Source of the DNA: Aporrectodea caliginosa
Taxonomy: Eukaryota; Annelida; Clitellata; Crassiclitellata; Lumbricidae
NCBI GenBank assembly: GCA_020284085.1
Contig: JACEVL010000338.1
Location: 275,001 to 339,000 of the forward strand
Length of the DNA: 64,000 nt
Direction of reading: 5' to 3'
Position numbers and translations under genes: made by a program. This document shows positions 44,725 through 56,554 of the stretch, in pieces. Numbering within the stretch: the first letter of the stretch is position 1; the number at the start of each line of letters is the position of its first letter. The notes under the pieces were generated by a model. It made no database searches. It was not told where the DNA came from and saw nothing but the letters and a program-made list of their open reading frames with translations.

Positions 44725-44925
44725 CACATTGAGGAGCTGCGAGAGTTTCAGTCCCAATTGAACGGTCAGGGTTTGAGAGTAATTGACAACCGGACGAACC
44801 AAACGATTGTATCTGCTCTTGAAGAGGAGGTCATCGTAGAGACGACGGGCGTCAGGATTGGCTGCTAACGGTGGCCACCAAGCGACGACGGACAGAAGAA
44901 CAACGAATACGATCCTCAGAGTCAT
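44725..44925 (-). CDS. Nicotinic receptor subunit, exon 1 (signal peptide and N-terminus)
   Basis: 67 residues. The ATG at 44925 gives a clean signal peptide ([20 protein letters not shown], cleavage probably after LAA) followed at once by the mature N-terminus [14 protein letters not shown]...YNRLVRPV, which is classic for the family. An upstream in-frame ATG at 45048 would add 41 residues without signal character and is less likely. The exon ends in phase 0 at AATGTG|GTAAGC. With exons 2-5 this gives 445 residues of a protein usually near 500; all of the ligand-binding domain and M1-M3 are present. Confidence 0.9.
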
Positions 44926-45080
44926 CGCCTCAATGCTGTTGTTGTTGTGACTGTTCGTCGTCAGATGTCGCTCGTTGTTCAATAGACGATAGATAGAGGT
45001 CGCCACAGACGCGTTTATTGCAGATGCAGATGAACGCTTGGCTGTCAATCCCAGTTATTGGTTGGTGTTTGTGGCTGTTT

Positions 45081-45165
45081 ATCGACACAATGTCATAACA
45101 AAGATGATTAGCGTCACCCTCCTCTTGTATCCATGATTGGGACTGGCACTACCAGAGAACAAGCG
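45081..45165 (+). repeat. SINE-related dispersed segment
   Basis: CGACACAATGTCATAACAAA, GATGATTAGCGTCACCCTCC and GGGACTGGCACTACCAGAG match 37651-37735, 38493-38578 and the 41 kb copy, in the same orientation. This is just upstream of the nicotinic receptor gene. Confidence 0.75.
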
Positions 45166-45300
45166 GTGGCGGAGGTGTTACAGTATTTATAAAGTCTACA
45201 AGTATTTGCTTACAACTATAATGTTTACTGCACATAACCATATTTTTGTAATCGCGTTGCGTCCTGACAATGTGTTAATGAATAAACGAGTAATTATTCC

Positions 45301-45560
45301 ATTCTATTTATGCTCCGAGAGGAGCTGGGACAGAGGGAGACAGTGGTGGATAAGATCAGGAAAAGAAGGCTCACATGGTTCGGGCATGTGACGAGAATGA
45401 ACGACAAAAGGCTTCCAGCCGCGGCTCTGTATGGACAAAGATAAGAAAGAAAGACCTGGATGGACAATATAATGGAGGCTGAGGGCACAAAACATGGACA
45501 TGAGGGAAGCCATGGATAAAATCAGAGACAGAAAGATTTGGAGATGTCATGTTAAGGACT
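45301..45560 (+). pseudogene. LINE polyprotein C-terminal fragment
   Basis: The plus strand reads REELGQRETVVDKIRKRRLT then WFGHVTRMNDKRLPAAALYG, a stop, and ERKTWMDNIMEAEG..., the same kind of C-terminal region as 41033-41283 but from a different lineage. Stops and frameshifts show it is dead. Confidence 0.7.
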
Positions 45561-45894
45561 CATCGTTGGCGCACGCCTGACGGAGGAGAGAGAAGAAGAA
45601 GAAGATTTATGTTTATACTTATATCAGGAGGCTTCACTTTGTCTAGAAATAAGAAAGAAGTGTGACTGCAGAGGAATCTCTATTTCTTGCCATCTTAACC
45701 CTTTCGCGTATTAAGTGCTGTTTGACAGATAGTATGAAGAGACGTTGAAGATGCCCAGCTCTTGCCTATAATGTTCAAATGAGAATTATTGTGTTGCAAC
45801 CGTCTGAAGGAGTTGGGCACAGGGTATTATTTCAGTGGAAAGAATGGTGGTACTTCTTACCGTATCCGTCGAAAATTACTCTTATGACCAATAG

Positions 45895-46200
45895 GCCTAC
45901 TGAAGCTCACCCACCGTCATCTGCCTCAGGCTCCTCCCCTACTCATTATCACCCCACAGACTATCCACTCAAAATTAAAGTCTCACCTATTTCAAGCATT
46001 CCTGCCCTATTCCATCCGATCCTCCGCCTCTAAGCTTTTTCGTTCTCAAAAAGCCTCCTTTTGCCTCCTCTCTCTGGAACTTTCTAGATCTTCACTTGAC
46101 AACCCCTCTGACTTGACGCTGCGTTCGTAATTCAACTGGTGCCCTGCTCTTAGCTTTAGAGTATAACTTTAGACATTTTGAGTTTACGATTACGATTACG
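45895..46200 (+). mobile_element. LINE 3' fragment with (GATTAC)n tail
   Basis: Encodes LKLKSHLFQAFLPYSI, the LK.HLF motif near the end of CR1/L2-type polyproteins, followed by a 3' untranslated region and GAGTTTACGATTACGATTAC. Confidence 0.65.
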
Positions 46201-46411
46201 CCATTGACTGAAGTGAGTCTGTTACTTTACGTCTTACCTTGTAATCAGAGCGACAAACAGAATTACAAGTTCCTCATTGATATTAGATCTTCTGCCTTTC
46301 GTCCATTTCCTCTTCGGTCTATGTAATTTAAAAATATGTTTATGAGGCGCCTTTATCTTCGTGTTTACATGTGTGCACAGTTCGTCGTCTACCCTAAGAA
46401 ACAATATTTGT

Positions 46412-47670
46412 GTTGAGGAGAAGGAGGAGGTGGAGGAGGAAGAGGAAGAGGAGAAGGAGGAAAGGGAGAAGGAAGAGGAAGAGGAGGAAACGAGAAGAAG
46501 GAAGAGGAGGAGAGAAAAAGAAGGATGATGAGAGGAGAAGGCGGATGACGAGGAGGAGAAGGAGGAGGAGAGGAGAGGAGAGGAGAAGGAGACGGAGAAG
46601 GCGTAGAAGGAGGATTGGAGTGTTGGTCTTTCGACCCCAGAGATTCGATGACTGGAGACAGTATCTTGAATGACGCAATTATTTTCTGATTTAGAAATTC
46701 ACCGCCAGAGTTGTTTGCACATTCTGCCTTTTCATTTCCGGAAGAGAGCGACCAGAGCAGACGACATTTTGTGGCCGTCGAGCGACATCTCTCGGATAAT
46801 CAGTTTGAATAAGAAACGATGAGATTCAGTCGGTGCAGAAGACCAAGACAGAAGAATACAGGAGAGATAGATAGAGAGACAGAGACAGACAGAGACAGAG
46901 ACAGAGACAGACAGAGACAGACAGACAGACAGACAGAGACAGACAGAAGACCGACACAGAGAGAGACAGACAGAGACAGAGAAGAGAAGAGATAGAGAAA
47001 TAGAAGAGAAAGACAGACAGATGGAAAGATAGGGCTATACGAATTGAAGAACGGTTTTGAAGACAGAGATTATTAATATTAATTACTATTTTTCAATGGC
47101 GCTGTCGTATAAAGCACGAGGAGGCATCAACGGATGACTCACCAAAACCAAACAGTGATGACGTCAAATAGAGCAGAAACTCCGCTCATAAAAATACAAT
47201 CAACGATGCAGAGAAGAAAATTCTGGATTCGATGGCGTTTAAAGTCTCCGATTGAATCTGATGAAGAGCGTCGATGACAAATAAGCTGAATCTATTGTTT
47301 CACTTGAAAACACTTTAAAGTTAATTGGAGGAAGTGTCTTCAAATGAGAACATCTCTTGAAAGGTGAAGCACATTTAAGACGATGCTGATAATTATGAAG
47401 ATAGGGAGAGGAGGAGGACACAGAGGAGGAGGAGGAGAAGACAGAGATGGAGGAAGATAAGGAGGAGGAGGAGAAACAGGCGGAAGAAGAAGAGGAAGAG
47501 GATGATGAAAAGGAAGTGGAGGAAGAGAAAGAATATTTGAGGAGGAGCAGGAGGAGGAGGACGAGGAGAAGGAGGACGAGGAGAAGGAGAATAGGAGGAA
47601 AAGAAAGAGAAGGAGTTAGAGTAGGAAGAGGAGGAGGAGGAAGAAGAGGAGGAAGAGGATGTTGATAATA
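46412..47670. repeat. Purine-rich (GGA/GAA) tracts separated by AGACAG repeats
   Basis: 46412-46620 and 47400-47670 are nearly pure purine on the plus strand (GGAGGAGAAG type). 46865-47025 is AGACAGAG-type. Frames across them (glutamate/arginine- or leucine/serine-rich) are repeat artefacts. 47040-47390 shows no feature. Confidence 0.93.
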
Positions 47671-48034
47671 ATAAGAAAGGATATTATCAGGACAACAAGA
47701 GCTGCGCCGGCGGCAAAAGAAATGACAGCAGCAGCAACAATAAGGGCGATGATGCATGTGGATTAGTTGCTTGTGATTATGCTATCGAGTTGAAAGGGTC
47801 ACGAATTCGATTGGCTGTTTAATGGGGGATGAAAGAATTAATTGGTCGACTTTGATATGCAACTTGTTTTCTTTCCGTTGAATTCAATTGAGACGCGTTT
47901 TAGACTCTGATGATGATGATTAGAAGAAGCAGAGAATAAAAGAGGCTGAAAGAAGGGAGACGATGGTCTCTGCTGCAGTCGCCTTTCACTGTCGCCAAAA
48001 AGACGGTCACGGAAATAGAGACTTATGATCTTCA

Positions 48035-48415
48035 TGTATATATATATATATATATATATATATTCATATATATATATATATATATGTCTGTAGATATATA
48101 TATATATATATATGTGCATCTGTCTGTGTATATGTCTGTATATCTGTGCATCCGCCTGTGTGGTTGTCTATGTGTCTGCAGTGTATGTCTGTATCTGTGT
48201 CTGTGTGTATCTGCGTGTGTGTGTGTGTTTGTCTGTCTGTCTGTCTGTCTGACTCTCTTTCGCCAGCCAATGAAGACCGTTCTGTTTGATCCTCACCTTC
48301 GTTGTCCAGGTTGGAATCAACTATGAGGAGATTTCCTGTAGAGGCGCTATATAACTATGAGAAGTGTTCGTGTAGAGGCGTTACATAAATGTTTCATTAC
48401 AATTACGATTACAAT
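48035..48415. repeat. (TA)n, (TGTC)n and a SINE-like tail
   Basis: 48038-48115 is (TA)n with short interruptions, 48116-48252 is TGTCTG/TGTGTG-type, and 48340-48415 holds two tail motifs (GTAGAGGCGCTATATAAC and GTAGAGGCGTTACATAAATG) followed by TTACAATTACGATTACAATC. Confidence 0.85.
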
Positions 48416-48419
48416 CAAG

Positions 48420-49734
48420 AGACAGTATTTATTCATGGGAGTCACTTTAACCAGACAAAGTTCGGATGAGTTCATTTGAAAAAGTCATGCAAAAACAAAA
48501 TGACTCTAATTATCTCTGTTATGACACAATTTGTCGCTAAACAGCAGCTAACGAAACAAACACAATTGGATTGAGACAGATATTAAACGATTTTATGTCT
48601 CTCTCGGAAGTAGCCTAAGCGCTTCTCCGGTGACCGTTCCTCTACCAGACGCTACTCTTGTTATTATTCGTCTACAAAACATCGAATTGAAATAACAGGA
48701 TGTTAAGTCATTGCCTTCATAGCCTCATAGGTATAATGAAAGAAGACACGAATCATAGTCCACTTATTTCTCATATAATTATGCCCATGTTATTTTGTCC
48801 AACACACAACTGGCGTCCATAGTTTGTTCTGTTGCTAAGCGTTCGACCACACAACCCACCAAACGCAGTTTAGCGTCGCTAAAGCTTCACGAGCATGGTT
48901 CTAACTTACTCCAGTTTGTTTTTAATCGATTGGGATTGCATTGCTGAGCATAACAATAGTTGTAAATACCTTCCGTTACAGGGCAAAATCTTAGAGTCTT
49001 TCTTAAACAACTAGTGTTTAAATATTTCGCATGATTGCTTTCAACTTTTCTTTCCTGGATACGTCTCATAGTTTTCAACGAAAACTGCAGATCACCTTAT
49101 TACACACTGACACTGTATGAGTAGAGTTCAATGTCATCCACTGTTGACCTCTTCATTTCAAAACAAGTATACATGTATTCTTCGCCGTTTCTACTATATA
49201 CAATCAGCGCCGGATTAAGGCAGAACCCAACTTTGGCTTAGGGCCCAACAAGTTCCAAAACGTTTCTGAGGGTCCCAAAATCCGGAGAAATTCAATCAAC
49301 TTGTTGTAGCAAATTCCTAATTTTGTATAATCTTAAACAATTTAGCGCTTTACGCTGAAAGGTTTCTCAGAGCTGTTAAGTTTTAGTTACTCTACGTATA
49401 CTGAATACTGACCGTAGTCAGAGACTCACACTCACAGTCTGTACAGGCCTATATTTCATTTCATTACAAAAAAACATAGCTCATCATGTAACATGTAACA
49501 AGTATACAAGTACGTTTCGAATCTTGTGTTCAGATAGCCGTACTTCAATAATTAGATTTGCTTTGGGGTTATAAGGGCTTGGCTTAGTCTTAATCCGGCC
49601 CTGTATATGATACAACATTTGCATTTAACAGGAAACTCCTAATTAAAGGCTATTTAAAGTAATCGTCTACAATATCTGCTAATCAGTTGAGCATGCATGC
49701 AATAGGACTATACATCATTCTGGAGGTCACGCTA
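48420..49734. other. Gene-free spacer
   Basis: No exon supported. A block at about 49205-49605 starts with AATCAGCGCCGGATTAAG and ends with CTTAATCCGGCCCTG, inverted ends of a roughly 400-bp MITE-like repeat that also contains GGGCCCAACAAG. Confidence 0.5.
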
Positions 49735-49835
49735 CCCGAATGGTAAGAGCGCTCGCTCGCCCTGTAATGCAGAGTATACGGGGTTCGAATCTCCTCTTCT
49801 GAGACGGAAATACGTTTGGACCTTGAGCAAATAAC
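49735..49835 (+). mobile_element. tRNA-derived SINE head
   Basis: CTACCCGAATGGTAAGAGCG followed after about 35 bp by the B box GGGTTCGAATCTCC. Part of the window's SINE set, here in plus orientation and truncated by the microsatellite that follows. Confidence 0.6.
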
Positions 49836-49840
49836 ATACA

Positions 49841-49917
49841 ATGATGATGATGATGATGATGATGGATGATGATGATGATGATGAAATGATGGTGGTGGTT
49901 GTGGTGGTGATGATGAT

Positions 49918-49985
<68 letters not shown>

Positions 49986-50000
49986 CGATGATGATGATGA

Positions 50001-50044
<44 letters not shown>

Positions 50045-50054
50045 GAAATAATAA

Positions 50055-50097
<43 letters not shown>

Positions 50098-50101
50098 TAA
50101 T
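49841..50101. repeat. (GAT)n followed by (AAT)n microsatellite
   Basis: About 140 bp of mainly GAT units, then about 100 bp of AAT units. A sharp GAT-to-AAT switch near 50002. Confidence 0.97.
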
Positions 50102-50193
50102 GCAATAATACTAAAATAATCTATTATAACCCATCAAAATAATGTTTACCTACCCTAAGATTAATCAGACGTCTACGTCATCCTACATTACGA

Positions 50194-50415
50194 TACATTA
50201 CGACACAGAACATACTGAAATATCCCAAACACAGTAATTACAGACTAGCGCTACATCAACTTCTGCCACATCCTATATAATTTATAGCAGGACTATTTAG
50301 TTTTCGGAGTATATGCTCCGTAAAGCATATCTTCAGTTGACAGCAGTTTAAGTTAACTTTAACCGTTCGATTGTTGTGGATCCGTATATTTAACAATCGT
50401 GCGTTCATTTTTAAT
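50194..50415 (+). repeat. Dispersed 215-bp repeat, copy 1
   Basis: More than 90% identical by eye to 57417-57632, with shared landmarks ACATCAACTTCTGCCACATC, GCAGGACTATTTAGTTTTCG and GTGGATCCGTATATTTAACA. GCACGCTCAG follows both copies after short unrelated inserts. Confidence 0.92.
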
Positions 50416-51545
50416 AATATGCTGAATTTCTTAGCACGCTCAGACAACATAGCATAATGAAAATTCAAGTCATGCAGATCATATGTATGGCATATCACAT
50501 CTCGATGTTCCATTTCTGTACTGTTCAGCTGTTTCGGCTGCCAGTGTCCAATTTATATTTTACTGAAAATCGTGACCATCGCATTCTTACGTCCTTGGTT
50601 GTTTCGGCTGCCAGTGAGAGATTCATATTTTATCCACAATCCTGCGTAGTGTTAGGTGTTTCGGTTGTTTCGGCTGCCATCTACAGATTCATATTTTACT
50701 GACGATGGTGAAACTGCGCAGTGACGCAGTGCGCTGCAGTCCAATGGTGCTGATGTTTCGGGTTCTGCCGTAGACGTGGTTCCGGTTCGGTTTCCGACGA
50801 CAGCGGAACAGGTTCTTAAAACCTGAAACGAAACGAAACAGTGGACGAAATGGATTTTCTGGTCGAAGGAAGACGTGACGTCAATAAGTAATTTGTCTTC
50901 GCTTCTGAGAAAGAAAGAACAACTGTCCAGCTAATGGCCAGTAAATAACTGACCACAGCCGACTGCTTCCGGTTCCAATCTCTCTCATTGGCAATTCCAT
51001 CACTCCTAGGCTCTGCCATCCATCCTTAACTACTTTTTCCACCCCTCATAAATTAACTTTCCCACCCCTTTCTAATTGGCTTTTCCCACCGTTATTAGCT
51101 TTCCGATTCCTTCCTAATTAGCTTTCCCACCACGCCATTGCTCTTCCACCCCTTCTACCACTAGCTCCTCTAGCCCTCCTGATCAGAGTTGGCTCTTCCG
51201 GCTTTCCTTTGCCACCCATTCCCATCCAACCTCAACAGTTCCTGCCTTTCTCCATAAAGTTGTGACAGTCTGAATAAATGAATGAATAAATAAATGAATA
51301 AATGTGTCTGGCTGTCTGGCTGTGTCTGTCTGTCTGTTTGTCTATGTATGTGTGCCTACGTCTATTTCCTATTCATCACTAACCCGTAGAGTCTTATGTT
51401 TCACGTAGCGCTTTTAATTGGTTTTTTGAGAGGTGCTTTAGTATGCTCAGGTATGCACATACCTACATGTACCTACTCGTTCCTTGTCTACCTGTATCTG
51501 CAATTTACGAAGAAGAATAAGATGACGTCATGTTCTCTCCGTTTC
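50416..51545. other. Gene-free spacer with a short degenerate repeat
   Basis: GTTTCGGCTGCCA recurs at about 50532, 50601 and 50669, each followed after 10-15 bp by TTCATATTTTA or TTATATTTTA, a degenerate 70-bp repeat. 51000-51200 has recurrent TTTCCCACC motifs. No exon found. Confidence 0.55.
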
Positions 51546-51549
51546 TTTT

Positions 51550-51900
51550 GTCCGTTCATGTCCTTTTGTTTCTTTTGTCCGTTCATGTCCTTTTGTTTTT
51601 TTTGTCCGTTCATGTCCTTTTGTTTTTTTTGTCCGTTCATGTCCTTTTGTTTTTTTTGTCCGTTCATGTCCTTTTGTTTTTTTTGTCCGTTCATGTCCTT
51701 TTGTTTTTTTTGTCCGTTCATGTCCTTTTGTTTCTTTTGTCCGTTCATGTCCTTTTGTTTTTTTTGTCCGTTCATGTCCTTTTGTTTTTTTTGTCCGTTC
51801 ATGTCCTTTTGTTTCTTTTGTCCGTTCATGTCCTTTTGTTTTTTTTGTCCGTTCATGTCCTTTTGTTTTTTTTGTCCGTTCATGTCCTTTTGTTTTTTTT
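51550..51900. repeat. 27-bp tandem repeat, 13 copies
   Basis: Perfect 27-bp spacing of GTCCGTTCATGTCCTTTTGT from 51550 to 51874, followed by one degenerate copy. The only variation is a C/T in the T run. Because 27 is a multiple of three, several frames on both strands stay open through it. Confidence 0.97.
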
Positions 51901-52032
51901 GTCAGTTCATCTCCTATTGTATTCTTCGCTATAATAACAAATCTCCTTCTTTTCTACGCAAATCCATTCTTACTGATGACACATAATTATACGTTTATGA
52001 AGAGCCACAAATAATCTAACGACGAAGCATCA

Positions 52033-52165
52033 ATCGATGGCGCTGAGCAATTGTGAGCGAACGAATAGCTCAAGGTCTCTCCACACATCAACCAACTGCA
52101 GACACGGGTGCCGATTGGTTCGGAGGTCGCACTGTAGACGCGCAGATTACGGGGTCGAACCTCCT
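52033..52165 (-). mobile_element. SINE copy, degenerate
   Basis: Contains the complement of the SINE set's parts in order: GATGGCGCTGAGCAATTGTGAG, AAGGTCTCTCCACAC and, at the head end, GGGGTCGAACCTCC as degenerate B box. Minus orientation. Confidence 0.55.
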
Positions 52166-52507
52166 TCCCTCAGACTTATCTGCCTCTTCTGGCTTTCTTT
52201 TTTCTGCCCAGTCATCCTTTCGTGTTTCACCGCCTGTCTCTCTGTCTGTCTGTCTCTGTGTCTGCCTGTCTCCCTCTTTGTCTTTCTGAGAATGATCAAC
52301 GTTTGGAATTCGAGCCACGTATTTCATCAGTTGTGGGCGTTATATCCCGGAGTCAAACAAGTGCTTCAGCCGATCACGTGATCCACCGCAAGAACCCCAA
52401 ACAATCACATGATCTTATGATCACGTGATCTATCGCCTCGAATGACTGACCGACTGATTGATCACTGGATTGCTTGTTTGACTGGAAATTGATCGACTAA
52501 GTCAATA

Positions 52508-52625
52508 ATTCATTCATTCATTCATTCATTCATTCATTCATTCATTCATTCATTCATTCATTCATTCATTCATTCGTTCGTTCGTTCATTCATTCATTCA
52601 TTCGTTCGTTCGTTCGTTCGTTCTT
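52508..52625. repeat. (ATTC)n / (GTTC)n microsatellite
   Basis: Tetranucleotide array with two blocks of GTTC variants. Confidence 0.97.
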
Positions 52626-53929
52626 GTTTCATCCATTCGCTCATTCAAACAATCAACTATTTATTTATTTATTTATTCATTAGGCTATTGATTTGTCGGT
52701 TGATGTATTTATAATAATTATTGTATTATTTTTTATTCACCGAATGATTTATTTAACGATTGATTGGAATTATTGATTGATCAGCTGATTCTTTATTGTA
52801 TTGATTGATATATTGGATTGATTTTCTTTCTTTCAGCGTCGTCAACATATTAAGCGCAGTTAACAGCTAACAAACAAATATTATGACGTCGTCAAATCAA
52901 TTTCGCGACACTTAACTCTTCGCTCGATTTCTGCCCCATTCTGCGCTGGCTTCCAGATTGCCAGACGGAGACTCTTACACACTCAGTTGGCGCAACATAA
53001 TCGAAGGCATTTCGGCGCTCAACACCCGCCATATAATAAACGGACGGGGGCTCGACCTCATTCGTCCCATCAACAATGGCGCCTACAATAGCGCAGAATA
53101 ATCGACGACAGATTAATCTACGCCATATTAGTCCATGGTAATTGAAAAGCAGGCGAACCAGAACCGGAAGCTGTCAGAACCCGCCATGATCGATCGGCGC
53201 CATTTTGTTGCTCCATTTCCTCCGCTGACTTTCATTCAAGAAATCTTGTCGTCGTCCAATGCAGTGAGACGATCGCTTTCAACGGATTAACTCTCCTCGT
53301 GTGGGATGTATCTATCGATGGTCCAACCAACACCTGCATCACAAATCTCTGGTCCTGCTGAGGAATATTTGCCACTTTCTCCCGTCATAAACCCTTCGAC
53401 AACTGGTTGTAGGACACAGGTTGGGAAACGGTCTCAACGGGTGTGGGTTTACATTATAAGAACCTAACGGGATATTCGAGATTTCTGTAAGCGACTAAGG
53501 TTCTGATATTACCAGAAAGATCCGATTGGAATTGGTCACGAGTCAGGAAGACCGCAAAAGCCTCACAATGTAAATCACCCGACAGACGAAATTCAACTCA
53601 TTTCTTCTGATTTTTGACGACCTTATTCGCTATCAACGGGTCTTAGTTGAAAGCCAGATACATTTCGAATTGTACTTAATATAAATGTATATTTAAGGCG
53701 CAGAAAATGGACAAAATATCACGATAAATGCCCCAGATAACGGATTAAATAGTGCACATGAATATATATGTAGAATATATATATACTTATATATATATAT
53801 ATGAGACGCTATCTGTGTACAAGTCGCATATATATATACATTATGTGCATGCAGAATAAATTTCATTTTTTTGCGAAGTGCGAATACCATATCATCAGTT
53901 GATGAAAAGGTTTTGGATTGCATGCGATC
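52626..53929. other. Gene-free, partly non-repetitive segment
   Basis: 52850-53640 is unusually free of repeats, with balanced base composition, and includes a CCATATTAGT element near an SRF-type CArG box. No open frame with domain content was seen. 53765-53840 is (AT)n-rich. Confidence 0.4.
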
Positions 53930-54280
53930 GGAGATAGACGGAGGAAGAAGAATAAGACGAGGAGAAGGAGGAGGAGGAGGAGGAGGAGGAGGAGGAGGGA
54001 GAAGAAGAATAAGAAGAAGAGGAGGAGGAGGTGAAAGAAGAAGAGGAGGAAGAGAGGAAGAATAAGAGGAGGAGGAGAAAGAGGAGGAAGAAAAGAAGAG
54101 GAGGAGGAGGAGGTGAAAGAAGAAGAGGAGGAAGAGGAAGAGGAAGAAGAGGAGGAGGAGAAAGAACAAGAAGAGGAGTAGGAGGAAGAGGAGGAAGAAG
54201 AGGAGGAGAATGAAGAAGAATAAGAGGAGGAGAAGGAGGAGGAAGAGAAGGAAGAAGAAGAGGATGAGTAGAGCGAGGAG
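53930..54280. repeat. 350-bp purine tract (GAR)n
   Basis: Almost only G and A on the plus strand, mostly GGA, GAA and AGA units. Open frames here are artefacts. Confidence 0.97.
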
Positions 54281-54638
54281 TCTGGTTGAAACGAAGTCTA
54301 ATAATAGGTGGACAATTTTCTACGGAGGGAAACGAAGCATCTCCGATTCTCAACTGCAGAGACAGCAAATCAAAGGTTACATCTTAATAACAGCGATGCT
54401 CAGATTACTCACGAACATAGGGGGATGATGAGGATGCTGGGGATGAAGGGTATGATGGGGAAGATGGTGACAAAGATAATGCCAATGGTTGATGTTGAAT
54501 TTGCGACTATCGTGAGTCATTGGATCGTATAATAACTCAGTTTATATTCATTCGTATTTACACTTACTTACATCCATGCATGCATGCATACATACGTCTG
54601 CTTTCCAATATATCCACCAACCCTCAGTGCCAGCCCTG

Positions 54639-54943
54639 CCATCCATCCATCCATCCATCCATCCATCCATCCATCCATCCATCCATCCATCCATCCATCC
54701 ATCCATCCATCCATCCATCCATCCATCCATCCATCCATCCATCCATCCATCCATCCATCCATCCATCCATCCATCCATCCATCCATCCATCCATCCATCC
54801 ATCCATCCATCCATCCATCCATCCATCCATCCATCCATCCATCCATCCATCCATCCATCCATCCATCCATCCATCCATCCATCCATCCATCCATCCATCC
54901 ATCCATCCATCCATCCATCCATCCATCCATCCATCCATCCATC
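54639..54943. repeat. Uninterrupted (CCAT)n, about 76 units
   Basis: 305 bp of perfect tetranucleotide without a single visible interruption. Frames reading IHPS or WMDG on either strand are artefacts. Confidence 0.99.
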
Positions 54944-55702
54944 GCTTCCCTCTCTTCCACGCAGCCATGCATCAATGCATCCGTTTCTCGATCTACCTTC
55001 AACCCACCAAACCACCCACCCATATTATTATGTTCTGACGGATATTTCCTTGATCTTACTGAAATTCTCTCCTACAGCATCTGTGTCTTCCTAGTCGCTT
55101 AACTACACAAGTCACGCAGCAGAGGAATTATTGCTAAAAGATCCACAGACCAACGGACTAAAGAGTCTTAAAGAGTCTTAATGATCCCTGGCAGAAGGAA
55201 GGTTAACTGCCGAATGACGTAATCGCATTACCAGACTAGACGTAAAGGAAGAATCGGAAACACGACGGACGTGGAATGGAGGGCTTTCTTTTTATTGCGA
55301 ATAATCCTGTTGACATGTCTCCTGGGAATTAAACATCCGTTGTTTTCCACAAAGGAATCGATTCAGAATAATTACTTTCATCATCCAGCAATGATTGGTT
55401 TTCCATCTCTCTTCTTTTCCTCTTCCCTTCCTCTCTTCCTTTGTTCGTTCGTGTTTGTTTAGACCGCGTTCCAGGTGCTGCTCATATCTCGCAACGATTC
55501 TCGGAATAAATTGCTAATGCAAACCGTGCAGTGACTGTCAACATCACTCTAATGCCACTTAGTACTCACTAAGAAGCAACAGTTCGTTTCTAAATATCCT
55601 CATAATAATGTTTCAAATACAACAAAAATCAAATAGAATAAAACTGCACTTGATGTTGCCCTCCTTTCAAAGGGGTTCAGAAGTGCACTTATGATGACCG
55701 TG
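54944..55702. other. Gene-free spacer
   Basis: No feature supported. Confidence 0.4.
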
Positions 55703-55703
55703 T

Positions 55704-55767
<64 letters not shown>

Positions 55768-55900
55768 CTTTGAATCGCTTTTAAATGAGGACAGACTCGA
55801 TGACGCTCAGCAATAATTGTGAGTGAAGGACTTGCTTAAGCTTTAAACAAAGTGATCACTTGAACACGTACTCTCCGCTTCTATGTCCGAGCGCTGTATA
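55703..55900 (-). mobile_element. (GT)n next to a degenerate SINE
   Basis: 55703-55766 is (GT)n. 55795-55890 contains GACGCTCAGCAATAATTGTGAG and GAAGGACTTGCTTAAG, matching the SINE at 21735-21963 in the same orientation. Confidence 0.6.
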
Positions 55901-56445
55901 GTGTAAACCCAATCAGCAGTTGTGGCGCACAATGTTGTGCAAACATCATGTTTTCCCATTTACACACACACAGACGTCGTAGCTAATCAAATTCAATAGT
56001 TCACCAGAGTTCATAGCAAATCCAGTTGATCGAGCTAAATGTCCAATCAGAAGTAATCTCCACTTTATGTGTAATCCATGTTTTCGAAATCCGAAGTATC
56101 AAGATTTATGTTTTTATGGGGTTACTACACTGTAGTCTGTATTCCCAGTGGTTTTAACCCTATAGAATGGGTAAGTGTAGGACTGACAGTAGGCAAGGTA
56201 TCCAATTATTGGCTATAGTGCGATCGCCTTACAACACGAAAAGTGTGGGATGATCGACCCTCTTCATCTTCTGAGACGGTTCCTGTGTAGAGACGACCTT
56301 AGGCAATTCTTTTACTCTCAGTTTCTAAGCATCATCGATTGATGCTTCGTCAACAGGTAGTGGTGACGCTTATTAAATGTGTACAAAAATCACAATAAAT
56401 CAAATTAAAACTTAATTGTGTGTTGAACGCGTTTCCAATGCTTAC
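55901..56445. other. Gene-free spacer, probably intron or 3' part of the GPCR gene
   Basis: The last GPCR exon (after TM7) should lie here or further left; no candidate could be supported. Confidence 0.35.
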
Positions 56446-56554
56446 CTCTTCTGAAGTTCTCGTTAAAACCGGCGTAGATGAGAGGATTGAAAGCGCTGTT
56501 GGCATGCGCGAAGTAATTGGCGAAGAAGTAGAACGGTGTGTACCAGTCAGGAAG
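56446..56554 (-). CDS. Class A peptide GPCR, exon with TM7
   Basis: Follows CTCCTCTTCAG and starts in phase 0 with LPDWYTPFYFFANYFAHANS, then the TM7 NPxxY motif as NPLIY and the start of helix 8 (FNENFRRG). It ends in phase 1 at AGAAGAG|GTAAGC. The FNENFRRG helix 8 resembles that of neuropeptide FF, RYamide and related receptors. Confidence 0.87.

Noticed and set aside
44926..45048. Upstream in-frame ATG of the nicotinic receptor as the true start
   Set aside because: It would add 41 polar residues before the signal peptide; the ATG at 44925 directly precedes a typical signal sequence.
51396..51986. 196-codon plus-strand frame with FCFFCPFMS repeats
   Set aside because: Produced by the 27-bp tandem array, with several frames open on both strands.
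54520..55102. Long frames of (IHPS)n or (WMDG)n on both strands
   Set aside because: They arise from the perfect CCAT array; all six frames look alike and no domain or splice context exists.
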